The position numbers and the translations under genes were made by a program. Shown in pieces: positions 1 through 5,129 of a stretch of 12,793 nucleotides of DNA. Each line of letters opens with the position of its first letter. The first letter of the stretch is position 1. The notes under the pieces were generated by a model. It ran no database searches. It saw only the letters and a program-made list of their open reading frames with translations, and was not told the origin of the DNA. The DNA is from Olsenella sp. GTDB taxonomy: Bacteria > Actinomycetota > Coriobacteriia > Coriobacteriales > Atopobiaceae. The DNA is taken from positions 1-12,793 of the forward strand of contig SUUD01000029.1 in NCBI GenBank assembly GCA_015062715.1, read 5' to 3'.

Positions 1-900
1 GCTCAGATGGACGGCGCCATCCTGGTCATCGCCGCCACCGACGGCCCCATGGCCCAGACCCGCGAGCACATCCTGCTCGCCCGTCAGGTCGGCGTCCCCT
101 ACATCATCGTCTTCCTGAACAAGTGCGACATGGTTGACGACGAGGAGCTCATCGACCTCGTCGAGATGGAGACCCGTGACCTCCTCTCCGAGTACGACTT
201 CCCCGGCGACGACCTGCCCATCATCCGCGGCTCCGCGCTCAAGGCCCTCGAGGGCGACCAGGGCCAGTGGAGGGACGCCATCCTCGAGCTCATGCACCAG
301 GTCGACACCTACATCCCGACGCCCGCCCGTGACAACGAGAAGCCGTTCCTGATGGCCGTCGAGGACGTCATGACCATCTCCGGCCGCGGCACCGTCGCCA
401 CCGGCCGTGTCGAGCGTGGCCAGCTCAACCTCAACGACCCGGTCGAGATCGTCGGCATCCGCGAGACCCAGAAGTCCGTCGCCACCGGCATCGAGATGTT
501 CCGCAAGTCCATGGACTACTGCGAGGCCGGCGACAACGTGGGCATCCTGCTCCGCGGCATCAAGCGCGAGCAGATCGAGCGCGGCCAGGTCCTCTGCAAG
601 CCCGGCTCGGTCACCCCGCACAAGAAGTTCACCGCCGAGATCTACGTCCTCACCAAGGAGGAGGGTGGCCGTCACACCCCGTTCTTCACCGGCTACCGTC
701 CGCAGTTCTACTTCCGCACCACCGACGTCACCGGCACCGTGAACCTGCCCGAGGGCGTCGAGATGGTCATGCCTGGCGACCACATCACCGTCACCGGCGA
801 GCTCATCCACGCCATCGCCATGGAGGAGGGCCTGCGCTTCGCCATCCGTGAGGGCGGCCACACCGTCGCCGACGGCCGCGTTGCCACCATCATCGAGTAG
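1..900 (+). CDS. tuf: Elongation factor Tu, 3' part (5' end outside window)
   Basis: EF-Tu is the GTPase that carries aminoacyl-tRNA to the ribosomal A site. Reading is open from base 1 (Ala-Gln-Met-Asp-Gly-Ala) to TAG at 898-900, giving 299 residues. By alignment with E. coli EF-Tu from memory, the first codon corresponds to about residue 96, so the P loop and the switch regions are missing. Visible are the guanine-specificity motif NKCD (codons 40-43), the SAL motif (codons 78-80), the start of domain 2 (SGRGTVATGRVERG) and the domain 3 stretch GRHTPFF...GYRPQFYFRTTDVTG. Near the C terminus EGGHTV (His at codon 287) replaces the more usual EGGRTV. The Met at base 7 is an internal codon, not a start. 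A terminator follows directly, so this is the last gene of its upstream operon. Identification is certain. Confidence 0.98.
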   Translation, partial: AQMDGAILVIAATDGPMAQTREHILLARQVGVPYIIVFLNKCDMVDDEELIDLVEMETRDLLSEYDFPGDDLPIIRGSALKALEGDQGQWRDAILELMHQVDTYIPTPARDNEKPFLMAVEDVMTISGRGTVATGRVERGQLNLNDPVEIVGIRETQKSVATGIEMFRKSMDYCEAGDNVGILLRGIKREQIERGQVLCKPGSVTPHKKFTAEIYVLTKEEGGRHTPFFTGYRPQFYFRTTDVTGTVNLPEGVEMVMPGDHITVTGELIHAIAMEEGLRFAIREGGHTVADGRVATIIE

Positions 901-924
901 CATCCGGTCATAGCGTTGCCACGT

Positions 925-959
925 TCCCGGCGCCCTCGTGGCGCCGGGACTTTTCTTTT
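925..959 (+). terminator. Intrinsic terminator after tuf
   Basis: A perfect 10-bp stem (925-934 with 940-949, arms TCCCGGCGCC/GGCGCCGGGA) with loop CTCGT is followed by C and then TTTTCTTTT at 951-959. It lies 25 bases after the tuf stop and before the next promoter, so it closes the tuf transcript. Confidence 0.93.
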
Positions 960-1000
960 GTCGGGTTTTTGTCAAGGACACGGGCATGAAGCCTGGCAGG

Positions 1001-1030
1001 TTGACAGGTCACGAGGTGCGATGGTATCGT
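1001..1030 (+). promoter_or_regulatory. Sigma-70-type promoter for rpmG-trpT-secE-nusG
   Basis: A perfect -35 box TTGACA (1001-1006) is followed after 18 bases by TATCGT (1025-1030), which matches 4 of 6 -10 positions. The predicted start is near 1036-1038, giving a leader of about 50 bases before rpmG. No other credible promoter is visible before secE, so this one probably drives the whole group. The start site is predicted only. Confidence 0.7.
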
Positions 1031-1040
1031 TTTCCATCGC
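1018..1040 (+). promoter_or_regulatory. Palindrome over the -10 box (operator-like)
   Basis: Inverted repeat arms GCGATGG (1018-1024) and CCATCGC (1034-1040) are perfectly complementary over 7 bp and enclose 9 bases that hold the -10 box TATCGT. The position suits a repressor site or an initiation-region DNA structure. No regulator is identified and chance is not excluded. Confidence 0.4.
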
Positions 1041-1087
1041 GTCACGGTCGAGGCAGTCTCGGCTGTGGCTAGGTAACAGGAGGTCTT

Positions 1088-1237
1088 ATGCGCACTATGG
1101 TCACCCTCGCCTGCACCGAGTGCAAGCGCAGGAACTACACTACGGACAAGAACAAGCAGAGCAACCCCGATCGCATGGAGTTGAAGAAGTACTGCCCTTG
1201 GTGCCATAAGCACACTGTCCACAAGGAAACCCGCTAA
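1088..1237 (+). CDS. rpmG: 50S ribosomal protein L33 (zinc-ribbon form)
   Basis: A small basic protein of the large ribosomal subunit, 49 residues long and typical for the family. It starts MRTMVTLACTEC and ends at TAA 1235-1237. Four cysteines in two CxxC pairs (C9, C12, C36, C39) make this the zinc-binding C+ form, not the zinc-independent paralogue that some bacteria use under zinc limitation. The start at 1088 is set by AGGAGGT at 1078-1084; the internal Met at residue 4 would lie too far from it. The stop is only 18 bases before tRNA-Trp, so the two are very likely co-transcribed. Although short, this gene is unambiguous from the LACTEC and ELKKYCPWC motifs. A longer overlapping frame (916-1209) is not coding. 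Confidence 0.96.
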   Translation: MRTMVTLACTECKRRNYTTDKNKQSNPDRMELKKYCPWCHKHTVHKETR

Positions 1238-1255
1238 ACTAGGGGTTACACGCAC

Positions 1256-1331
1256 ACGCCGGTAGTTCAATTGGTAGAGCGGCGGTCTCCAAAACCGTTG
1301 GTTGAGGGTTCGAGTCCTTCCCGGCGTGCCA
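1256..1331 (+). tRNA. trpT: tRNA-Trp (anticodon CCA)
   Basis: A complete cloverleaf can be folded by hand. The acceptor stem is 1256-1262 with 1321-1327 (7 perfect pairs). The D arm is 1265-1268 with 1277-1280. The anticodon stem is 1282-1286 with 1294-1298, with loop CTCCAAA and anticodon CCA at 1289-1291. The variable region has 5 bases. The T stem is 1304-1308 with 1316-1320, with loop TTCGAGT. The discriminator is G1328 and the 3' CCA (1329-1331) is encoded in the DNA. CCA reads UGG, tryptophan. It lies between rpmG and secE, an arrangement found in many bacteria, and must be cut out of the common transcript by RNase P and 3' nucleases. Confidence 0.97.
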
Positions 1332-1340
1332 GACACCAAC

Positions 1341-1364
1341 ACCGGCCGAGAGTCTTCGGCCGGT
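1341..1364 (+). terminator. Hairpin after tRNA-Trp (weak terminator or processing element)
   Basis: A perfect 9-bp stem ACCGGCCGA (1341-1349) / TCGGCCGGT (1356-1364) with a 6-base loop starts 9 bases after the tRNA. The following bases (TTGCATG) hold no real T run, so full termination is unlikely. It may reduce read-through into secE or protect the processed 5' end of the secE-nusG message. Confidence 0.5.
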
Positions 1365-1406
1365 TTGCATGTATAGGGAGAATAGTCTCCGAAGGGATTG
1401 AGAAGG

Positions 1407-1757
1407 ATGGCTAACAAGGAGCGCAACAAGCGAAGCGCGCGCAAGGCCAGGGCCGCCGAGCGTCAGGCCCTCGAGGCCGTGCAGGGCGAGTCCACCTCCG
1501 CCAAGCCCGCGGCCACCAAGTCCTCCGAGACCAAGGCCGTCCAGAAGAAGAAGTCCGATGGCTTCATCGCCAGCGTGAAGGGCTACTTCTCCGCCGTGCG
1601 CACCGAGATGCGCCGCGTGGTCTGGCCCTCCCGAGACGAGCTCAAGAACTACTCGGTGAGCACCATTGCCATGCTGCTCGCCGTGGGCCTCGCCGTGTGG
1701 CTGGTCGACACGGGCATCATGCTCGTGCTCACCGCCCTGGCGGCCCTGAGGGGGTAG
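1407..1757 (+). CDS. secE: Preprotein translocase subunit SecE
   Basis: SecE is the small membrane subunit that clamps SecY in the general protein export channel. The 116 residues fall into a hydrophilic Lys/Ala/Glu-rich N-terminal part (about 1-50), the family's amphipathic signature RTEMRRVVWPSRDEL (65-79) and one transmembrane helix (about 83-110). This is the single-helix form usual outside enterobacteria. The ATG at 1407 is chosen over an in-frame TTG at 1398. GAAGGG at 1391-1396 sits 10 bases before the ATG, slightly long, but only 1 base before the TTG. The TAG stop at 1755-1757 leaves 2 bases before nusG, so translation of the pair is probably coupled. Identity is secure; the exact start is less so. 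Confidence 0.93.
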   Translation: MANKERNKRSARKARAAERQALEAVQGESTSAKPAATKSSETKAVQKKKSDGFIASVKGYFSAVRTEMRRVVWPSRDELKNYSVSTIAMLLAVGLAVWLVDTGIMLVLTALAALRG

Positions 1758-1759
1758 CA

Positions 1760-2299
1760 ATGGCAAAGCGCTGGTACGTTATCCACACCTACTCGGGCTA
1801 CGAGAACAAGGTCAAGGCCGACCTCGAGCACCGCATCGAGACCTTCGGCCTCGAGAGTGCCGTCGTCGACATCCAGATCCCCACCGAGGAGGTCACGGAG
1901 ATCAAGGAGGGCGGCAAGCGCGAGACCAAGGAGTCCAAGGTCTTCCCGGGCTACGTCCTCGTCCGCATGGAGGTCGACGACAACACCTGGGCCGTCGTCC
2001 GCAACACGCCCGGCGTCACCGGCTTCGTCGGCATCGACGGCAAGCCCACGCCCCTCTCGCGCGACGAGTTCAACAAGATCATGCGCCGCACCTCGCCCGT
2101 GGCGTCCGCGCCCAAGCGCACCGCCACCGACCTCGAGGTCGGCCAGTCCATCCGCGTCGTCAGCGGCCCTCTGGCCGACTTCGACGGCACCATCTCCGAG
2201 ATCATGCCGGACGCCGGCAAGGTCAAGGTCATGCTCACCATCTTTGGCCGCGAGACCCCCGTCGAGCTCACGCTCGACCAGGTGGCGACCATAGGCTAG
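1760..2299 (+). CDS. nusG: Transcription elongation/antitermination factor NusG
   Basis: NusG binds the RNA polymerase clamp and couples transcription to Rho or to the ribosome. The 179 residues hold the NGN domain (about 1-112, starting AKRWYVIHTYSGYENKV, with the motif FPGYVLV at 62-68 and NTPGVTGFVG at 82-91) and a C-terminal KOW domain (about 125-179, with VVSGPLADFDGTISEI). Length and domains are normal for the family, without the longer acidic N-terminal extension of some actinomycetes. The ATG at 1760 is fixed by homology and by GAGGGGG ending 5 bases upstream; an in-frame upstream start at 1697 would lie inside secE. It shares its transcript with secE. Confidence 0.97.
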   Translation: MAKRWYVIHTYSGYENKVKADLEHRIETFGLESAVVDIQIPTEEVTEIKEGGKRETKESKVFPGYVLVRMEVDDNTWAVVRNTPGVTGFVGIDGKPTPLSRDEFNKIMRRTSPVASAPKRTATDLEVGQSIRVVSGPLADFDGTISEIMPDAGKVKVMLTIFGRETPVELTLDQVATIG

Positions 2300-2309
2300 G
2301 AAACGACGC

Positions 2310-2356
2310 CGCCCCCTCGTTCGGTGAGGAATGCTTCTGTGGGGGCGCGCGAACGA
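2310..2356 (+). promoter_or_regulatory. Structured rplK leader: two crossing helices
   Basis: Two perfect 7-bp complementary pairs occupy the nusG-rplK gap: 2310-2316 with 2341-2347 (CGCCCCC/GGGGGCG) and 2317-2323 with 2350-2356 (TCGTTCG/CGAACGA). They cross, so as simple hairpins they exclude each other; a pseudoknot is the alternative. A leader before rplK-rplA is where some bacteria place the L1 autoregulatory site, but I do not see a clear copy of the 23S L1-binding consensus. No T run follows, and no convincing promoter is visible in 2300-2399. Confidence 0.5.
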
Positions 2357-2399
2357 TAGGACCACACGACACGCACCACGTACACGCGAGGAGGAAATG

Positions 2400-2831
2400 A
2401 TGGCAGCCAAGAAGCCCGTCGCCCATTTCATCAAGCTCCAGATTCCCGCCGGCCAGGCCAACCCCGCGCCTCCCGTCGGCCCCGCCCTCGGCGCCGCCCA
2501 GGTCAACATCATGCAGTTCTGCCAGGCGTTCAACGCCGCCACGCAGGACAAGATGGGTGACATCATCCCCGTCGAGATCTCGGTCTACGAGGACCGCACC
2601 TTCGACTTCGTCTGCAAGACCCCGCCCGCGGCGCAGCTCATCAAGAAGGAGCTCGGCCTCAAGAGCGGCTCCGGCGTCCCGCAGCGCGACAAGGTCGGCC
2701 AGCTCACCCAGGAGCAGCTCACCAAGATCGCCGAGATCAAGATGCCCGACCTCAACGCCAACGACATCGAGGCCGCCAAGAAGATCGTCGCCGGCACCGC
2801 CCGCTCCATGGGCGTCACCATCGCCGACTAG
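2400..2831 (+). CDS. rplK: 50S ribosomal protein L11
   Basis: L11 forms the base of the ribosomal stalk with 23S helices 43-44 and takes part in factor GTPase activation and the stringent response. The 143 residues show the N-terminal domain with the proline motif ANPAPPVGPALG (20-31), part of the thiostrepton-binding face, and the C-terminal RNA-binding domain with KTPPAAQLIKKELGLKSGSG and the ending GTARSMGVTIAD. Residues 32-34 are AAQ where E. coli has QQG and many bacteria QHG, an unusual change in a conserved loop. Two ATGs occur in tandem at 2397 and 2400. I take 2400 because AGGAGG (2389-2394) is then 5 bases away rather than 2; the alternative adds one Met. It is followed by a 175-base structured gap before rplA. 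Confidence 0.95.
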   Translation: MAAKKPVAHFIKLQIPAGQANPAPPVGPALGAAQVNIMQFCQAFNAATQDKMGDIIPVEISVYEDRTFDFVCKTPPAAQLIKKELGLKSGSGVPQRDKVGQLTQEQLTKIAEIKMPDLNANDIEAAKKIVAGTARSMGVTIAD

Positions 2832-2852
2832 CTCTGGTTCCAGGCGCGACCG

Positions 2853-2932
2853 GGGGCCTTGTCCTTGTCCCCGGCTCCGCGTTCGCTGGGCTCACTCACT
2901 TCGTGAGTCGCCTTGGACAAGGACAAGGCCCC
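2853..2932 (+). repeat. Long inverted repeat (branched RNA) between rplK and rplA
   Basis: Outer arms 2853-2870 and 2915-2932 are perfectly complementary over 18 bp (GGGGCCTTGTCCTTGTCC and its reverse complement); each arm holds a short internal duplication of CCTTGT. Inside, 2871-2875 can pair with 2885-2889 (one G-U). A second hairpin pairs 2894-2899 with 2903-2908 and extends through 2889-2891 with 2910-2912. The two share base 2889, so small shifts are needed to form both in a three-way junction. No T run follows. A competing short stem 2927-2932 with 2941-2946 would break the outer helix. Function unknown: possible regulatory RNA, processing site or dispersed palindromic repeat. Confidence 0.85.
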
Positions 2933-3006
2933 GGAGGCACGGGGTCAGGAAGCGTGGGAGGGCCCTAGGCGCCCGCTGACCACACGGACCAAGTAGGAGG
3001 TTCAAC

Positions 3007-3714
3007 ATGCCTAAGCACGGAAAGCAGTACAGGAACGCGCTCGCCAAGTTCGACCAGTACAAGGTCTACTCGCCCAAGGAGGCCATGGAGACCGTCAAGG
3101 AGATCGCCAGCGCCAAGTTCGACGAGACCGTCGAGGTCTCCGTCCGCCTGGGCGTCGACACCCGCAAGGCCGACCAGAACGTCCGCGGCTCCATCTCCCT
3201 GCCCCACGGCACCGGCAAGAGCGTCCGCGTCGCCGTCTTCGCCGAGGGCGCCCAGGCCGCCGAGGCCGAGGCCGCCGGCGCCGACATCGTCGGCTCCGAT
3301 GACCTGGTCGCCGCCATCCAGGCCGGCGAGATCAACTTCGACGCCGCCATCGCCACGCCCCCGATGATGGCCAAGGTCGGCCGCATCGGCCGCATCCTCG
3401 GCCCCCGTGGCCTCATGCCCAACCCCAAGCTCGGCACCGTCACCATGGACGTCGCCAAGATGGTCAACGAGCTCAAGGCCGGCCGCGTCGAGTACCGTGC
3501 CGACCGCTACGGCATCTGCCACGTTCCCGTGGGCAAGGTGTCCTTCGACACCCAGAAGCTCGTCGAGAACTACGGTGCCCTCATCAACGAGCTCATCCGC
3601 GTGAAGCCCTCGACCGCCAAGGGCCGTTACGTCAAGAGCGTCACCTTCTCCTCCACCATGGGCCCGGGCGTCAAGGTCGACTCGTCCAAGACCCGCAACC
3701 TCATGGAGGACTAG
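3007..3714 (+). CDS. rplA: 50S ribosomal protein L1
   Basis: L1 binds the mobile L1 stalk of 23S rRNA, helps move deacylated tRNA out through the E site and in many bacteria represses its own operon. The 235 residues match the usual length. Domain I is formed by both ends (about 1-68 and 160-235) and includes SVRLGVDTRKADQNVRGSISLPHGTGK and the C-terminal STMGPGVKVD. Domain II in between holds the signature region IGRILGPRGLMPNPKLGTV (about 127-145). The ATG at 3007 is set by AGGAGG at 2995-3000, 6 bases upstream. It is probably co-transcribed with rplK across the inverted repeat at 2853-2932. A hairpin and a new promoter follow, so this gene probably ends the rplK-rplA unit. Confidence 0.97.
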   Translation: MPKHGKQYRNALAKFDQYKVYSPKEAMETVKEIASAKFDETVEVSVRLGVDTRKADQNVRGSISLPHGTGKSVRVAVFAEGAQAAEAEAAGADIVGSDDLVAAIQAGEINFDAAIATPPMMAKVGRIGRILGPRGLMPNPKLGTVTMDVAKMVNELKAGRVEYRADRYGICHVPVGKVSFDTQKLVENYGALINELIRVKPSTAKGRYVKSVTFSSTMGPGVKVDSSKTRNLMED

Positions 3715-3732
3715 CTCCAACCCGCACTGCCC

Positions 3733-3750
3733 GGCGGCCCCAGGGCCGCC
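3733..3750 (+). terminator. Hairpin after rplA
   Basis: A 7-bp perfect stem GGCGGCC (3733-3739) / GGCCGCC (3744-3750) with loop CCAG lies 18 bases after the rplA stop and just before the rplJ promoter. No T run follows, so as a terminator it is weak; it may only protect the 3' end of the message. Confidence 0.4.
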
Positions 3751-3756
3751 ACCCGC

Positions 3757-3785
3757 TTGACCACCGGACGCTTCGCGTCTAGAAT
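3757..3785 (+). promoter_or_regulatory. Sigma-70-type promoter for rplJ-rplL
   Basis: TTGACC (3757-3762) and TAGAAT (3780-3785), each matching 5 of 6 consensus bases, are separated by the ideal 17 bases. The predicted start is near 3791-3793, giving a leader of about 200 bases before rplJ. The spacer holds a small dyad GACGC-TTC-GCGTC (3767-3779). A larger palindrome CACCGGA (3762-3768) / TCCGGTG (3787-3793) encloses the -10 box. Confidence 0.88.
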
Positions 3786-3810
3786 ATCCGGTGCTTGAAA
3801 ACCGCACGTC

Positions 3811-3909
3811 CGCTGCCAGAGACAGCTGGTGCCCCACGGGGCCTAAGGGGAGAGATCCCGCCCGCCGAGGTGGTCTTGGAGTCACGAACTCTCGGGCCCT
3901 GTCTGGCAG
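3811..3909 (+). ncRNA. L10-leader-type cis-regulatory RNA
   Basis: The closing stem pairs 3813-3818 with 3904-3909 (CTGCCA/TGGCAG) and, past a two-base bulge, 3821-3825 with 3899-3903 (GACAG/CTGTC). Enclosed hairpins include 3831-3834 with 3839-3842, 3848-3851 with 3856-3859, and 3860-3864 with 3893-3897. The strand AGAGACAGCTGGTG and the position just before rplJ resemble the Rfam L10 leader family as I know it, in which L10 or the L10(L12)4 complex binds and represses its own operon. The assignment rests on resemblance and position; a covariance-model search would settle it. Confidence 0.75.
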
Positions 3910-3925
3910 AAGCCGGCAGGGCCCG
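3893..3925 (+). terminator. Attenuator hairpin in the rplJ leader
   Basis: A 9-bp perfect stem CGGGCCCTG (3893-3901) / CAGGGCCCG (3917-3925) continues past a bulged T3902 into a second stem, 3903-3907 with 3912-3916 (one G-U), closed by loop AGAA. Its 5' half is the 3' strand of the L10-leader closing stem, so the two folds exclude each other. The sequence after it is only TTGCTGTGTG, a poor T run, so termination may be partial or factor-assisted. Confidence 0.6.
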
Positions 3926-3940
3926 TTGCTGTGTGAAGGG

Positions 3941-3957
3941 TCCGCCCAGTCGGCGGA
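3941..3957 (+). promoter_or_regulatory. Small hairpin upstream of rplJ
   Basis: A perfect 6-bp stem TCCGCC (3941-3946) / GGCGGA (3952-3957) with loop CAGTC lies 21 bases before the rplJ Shine-Dalgarno sequence (3979-3986). It has no T run and does not cover the ribosome-binding site. It may insulate the RBS from upstream folds; no proven role. Confidence 0.35.
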
Positions 3958-3993
3958 ACGTGCCCGAATGCAGCAAGAAGGAGGTGTAACACC

Positions 3994-4512
3994 ATGCCAG
4001 CTCAGTCCAAGATCGATCTGCTCGAGAAGGTCTCGGCCTCCATCGAGGCCAGCACGGGCCTCTACGTGGTCGACTACCGCGGCCTCACCGTCAAGGAGAC
4101 CCAGGAGCTCCGTCGCGCCCTCAAGGACGCCGGCGCCGAGATGAAGGTCTACAAGAACAACATCGTCAAGATCGCCCTCGAGAAGCACGAGATGCCCGCC
4201 ATCGACGACATCCTCGTCGGCACCTGCGCCTGCATCTTCTTCGGCGACGACCCCGTGGCCCCCGCCAAGGTCCTCAAGGAGTCGATGAAGAAGTACAACA
4301 AGATGGAGGTCCTCGGCGGCATCGCCGACAACGCGGTCCTGTCCTCCGAGGAGGCCAAGGCCTACGCCGAGCTTCCGAGCCGCGAGCAGCTGCTCGCCCA
4401 GATCGCCGGCCTCATCAACGGCTTCGCCCGCGACATCGCCGTGTGCATCAACGAGGTCCCCGCAGGCCTCGCCCGCGCCATCAACGCCGTCAACGACCAG
4501 AAGGCCGCCTAA
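3994..4512 (+). CDS. rplJ: 50S ribosomal protein L10
   Basis: L10 anchors the L7/L12 dimers to the ribosomal stalk base and usually represses its own operon through the leader RNA. The 172 residues are normal. The N-terminal RNA-binding domain holds VVDYRGLTVKETQELRRALKDAGAEMKVYKNNIVKIAL (about 24-62). The middle region carries PSREQLLAQIAGLI (about 128-141). The C-terminal helix ending ARAINAVNDQKAA is the L7/L12-binding element. The ATG at 3994 is set by AGGAGGTG at 3979-3986 with 7 bases of spacing. The gene follows a strong promoter and an L10-type leader. It is 102 bases before rplL; that gap has a 6-bp hairpin but no promoter I can support, so the pair is probably one transcript. Confidence 0.97.
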   Translation: MPAQSKIDLLEKVSASIEASTGLYVVDYRGLTVKETQELRRALKDAGAEMKVYKNNIVKIALEKHEMPAIDDILVGTCACIFFGDDPVAPAKVLKESMKKYNKMEVLGGIADNAVLSSEEAKAYAELPSREQLLAQIAGLINGFARDIAVCINEVPAGLARAINAVNDQKAA

Positions 4513-4520
4513 CGGCACCC

Positions 4521-4535
4521 GCGGCCGCAGGCCGC
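4521..4535 (+). other. Short hairpin between rplJ and rplL
   Basis: A perfect 6-bp GC-only stem GCGGCC (4521-4526) / GGCCGC (4530-4535) with loop GCA begins 9 bases after the rplJ stop. Without a T run it is not a terminator. It may stabilise or mark a processing point that lets rplL, needed in four or more copies per ribosome, be expressed above rplJ; this is inference. Confidence 0.35.
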
Positions 4536-4614
4536 ACCACCGCGAGGCGCGACCGCGCTTCGTTCCGACAAACCAGCCATGCACACGCGCATGGGAACCG
4601 AAAGGATCAGAACA

Positions 4615-4992
4615 ATGGCTAAGCTTACCGCCGCTGAGATCGTCGACGCCCTCAAGGAGATGACCCTGCTCGAGGCCTCCGAGCTCGTCAAGGCCATCGA
4701 GGAGGAGTTCGGCGTCTCCGCCGCCGCCCCCGTCGCCGTCGCCGCCGGCCCCGCCGCCGAGGCCGAGCCCGTCGAGGAGAAGACCAACTTCGACGTCGTG
4801 CTCGAGGGCTTCGGCGACAACAAGATCGCCGTCATCAAGGTCGTCCGCGAGCTCACCTCCCTCGGCCTGAAGGAGGCCAAGGAGGCCGTCGAGTCCGCCC
4901 CCAAGGCCATCATCGAGGGTGCCAAGAAGGAGGACGCCGAGGCCGCCAAGGAGAAGCTCGAGGCTGCCGGCGCCGCCGTCACCCTGAAGTAA
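4615..4992 (+). CDS. rplL: 50S ribosomal protein L7/L12
   Basis: This acidic stalk protein recruits and activates the translational GTPases and is present in several copies per ribosome. The 125 residues contain the N-terminal dimerisation and L10-binding helices (1-33), a flexible Ala/Pro/Val hinge (about 34-53) and the C-terminal factor-binding domain (54-125), with FDVVLEGFGDNKIAVIKVVR, the loop TSLGLKEAKEAVESAPKAI and the final AGAAVTLK. The ATG at 4615 is chosen because AAAGGAT (4601-4607) precedes it by 7 bases and the protein then begins MAKLTAAEIVDALKEM as in the family. An in-frame ATG at 4579 would add 12 unconserved residues. A strong terminator 28 bases after the stop separates it from rpoB. 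Confidence 0.97.
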   Translation: MAKLTAAEIVDALKEMTLLEASELVKAIEEEFGVSAAAPVAVAAGPAAEAEPVEEKTNFDVVLEGFGDNKIAVIKVVRELTSLGLKEAKEAVESAPKAIIEGAKKEDAEAAKEKLEAAGAAVTLK

Positions 4993-5020
4993 CTTCCTGC
5001 TCGACGAACATCGAGAGAAG

Positions 5021-5055
5021 GGGAGGGGCCAGGATCGTCCTGGTCCCTCCCTTTT
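5021..5055 (+). terminator. Strong intrinsic terminator after rplL
   Basis: A 14-bp stem (5021-5034 with 5038-5051, one G-U pair) with loop TCG is followed at once by TTTT and GCTCT. It should end or strongly reduce the rplJ-rplL transcript before rpoB, matching the position of the partial attenuator known in E. coli, and explains why rpoB has its own promoter. Confidence 0.92.
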
Positions 5056-5092
5056 GCTCTCTGCCCATTCGCAAATGGCATGCTAGAGGGCC

Positions 5093-5129
5093 AAAAAAGA
5101 GGACCTGTGCGCCGATGCGCATAGGTCCT
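5093..5129 (-). terminator. Minus-strand intrinsic terminator
   Basis: A 13-bp stem (5117-5129 with 5100-5112, one G-U pair, loop ATCG on the - strand) is followed on the - strand by C and then six Ts (5098-5093). On the + strand the bases after the hairpin are TTCACAATT, so its orientation is clearly minus. No protein gene on the - strand would use it. Confidence 0.85.

Noticed and set aside
970..1006. TGTCAA...TTGACA symmetry suggesting a divergent promoter before rpmG
   Set aside because: The - strand TTGACA at 975-970 has no -10 box at 17 bases (AAGTCC), so only the + strand promoter is supported.
916..1209. 97-residue + strand frame over the tuf terminator and rpmG
   Set aside because: It crosses the terminator and promoter and overlaps rpmG in another frame; rpmG has the RBS and the cysteine motifs.
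1697..1759. Upstream start for nusG inside secE
   Set aside because: The added residues are unlike NusG and there is a good RBS just before 1760.
2331..2399. Upstream ATG for rplK at 2331
   Set aside because: It lies inside the structured leader and adds unconserved residues; AGGAGG at 2389-2394 serves the tandem ATGs at 2397 and 2400.
2853..2932. Inverted repeat as an intrinsic terminator
   Set aside because: No T run follows on the + strand (GGAGGCACGGGG) and none on the - strand either, so simple Rho-independent termination is not supported.
2965..4584. 539-residue open frame on the - strand
   Set aside because: It mirrors rplA and rplJ in codon register, with the same low-complexity composition; a shadow of the real genes.
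4579..4614. Upstream ATG for rplL at 4579
   Set aside because: The added residues are unconserved; AAAGGAT at 4601-4607 serves the ATG at 4615.
5081..5089. TGCTAGAGG as an extra + strand -10 box before rpoB
   Set aside because: It matches the -10 consensus poorly and no acceptable -35 box lies 16-18 bases upstream.
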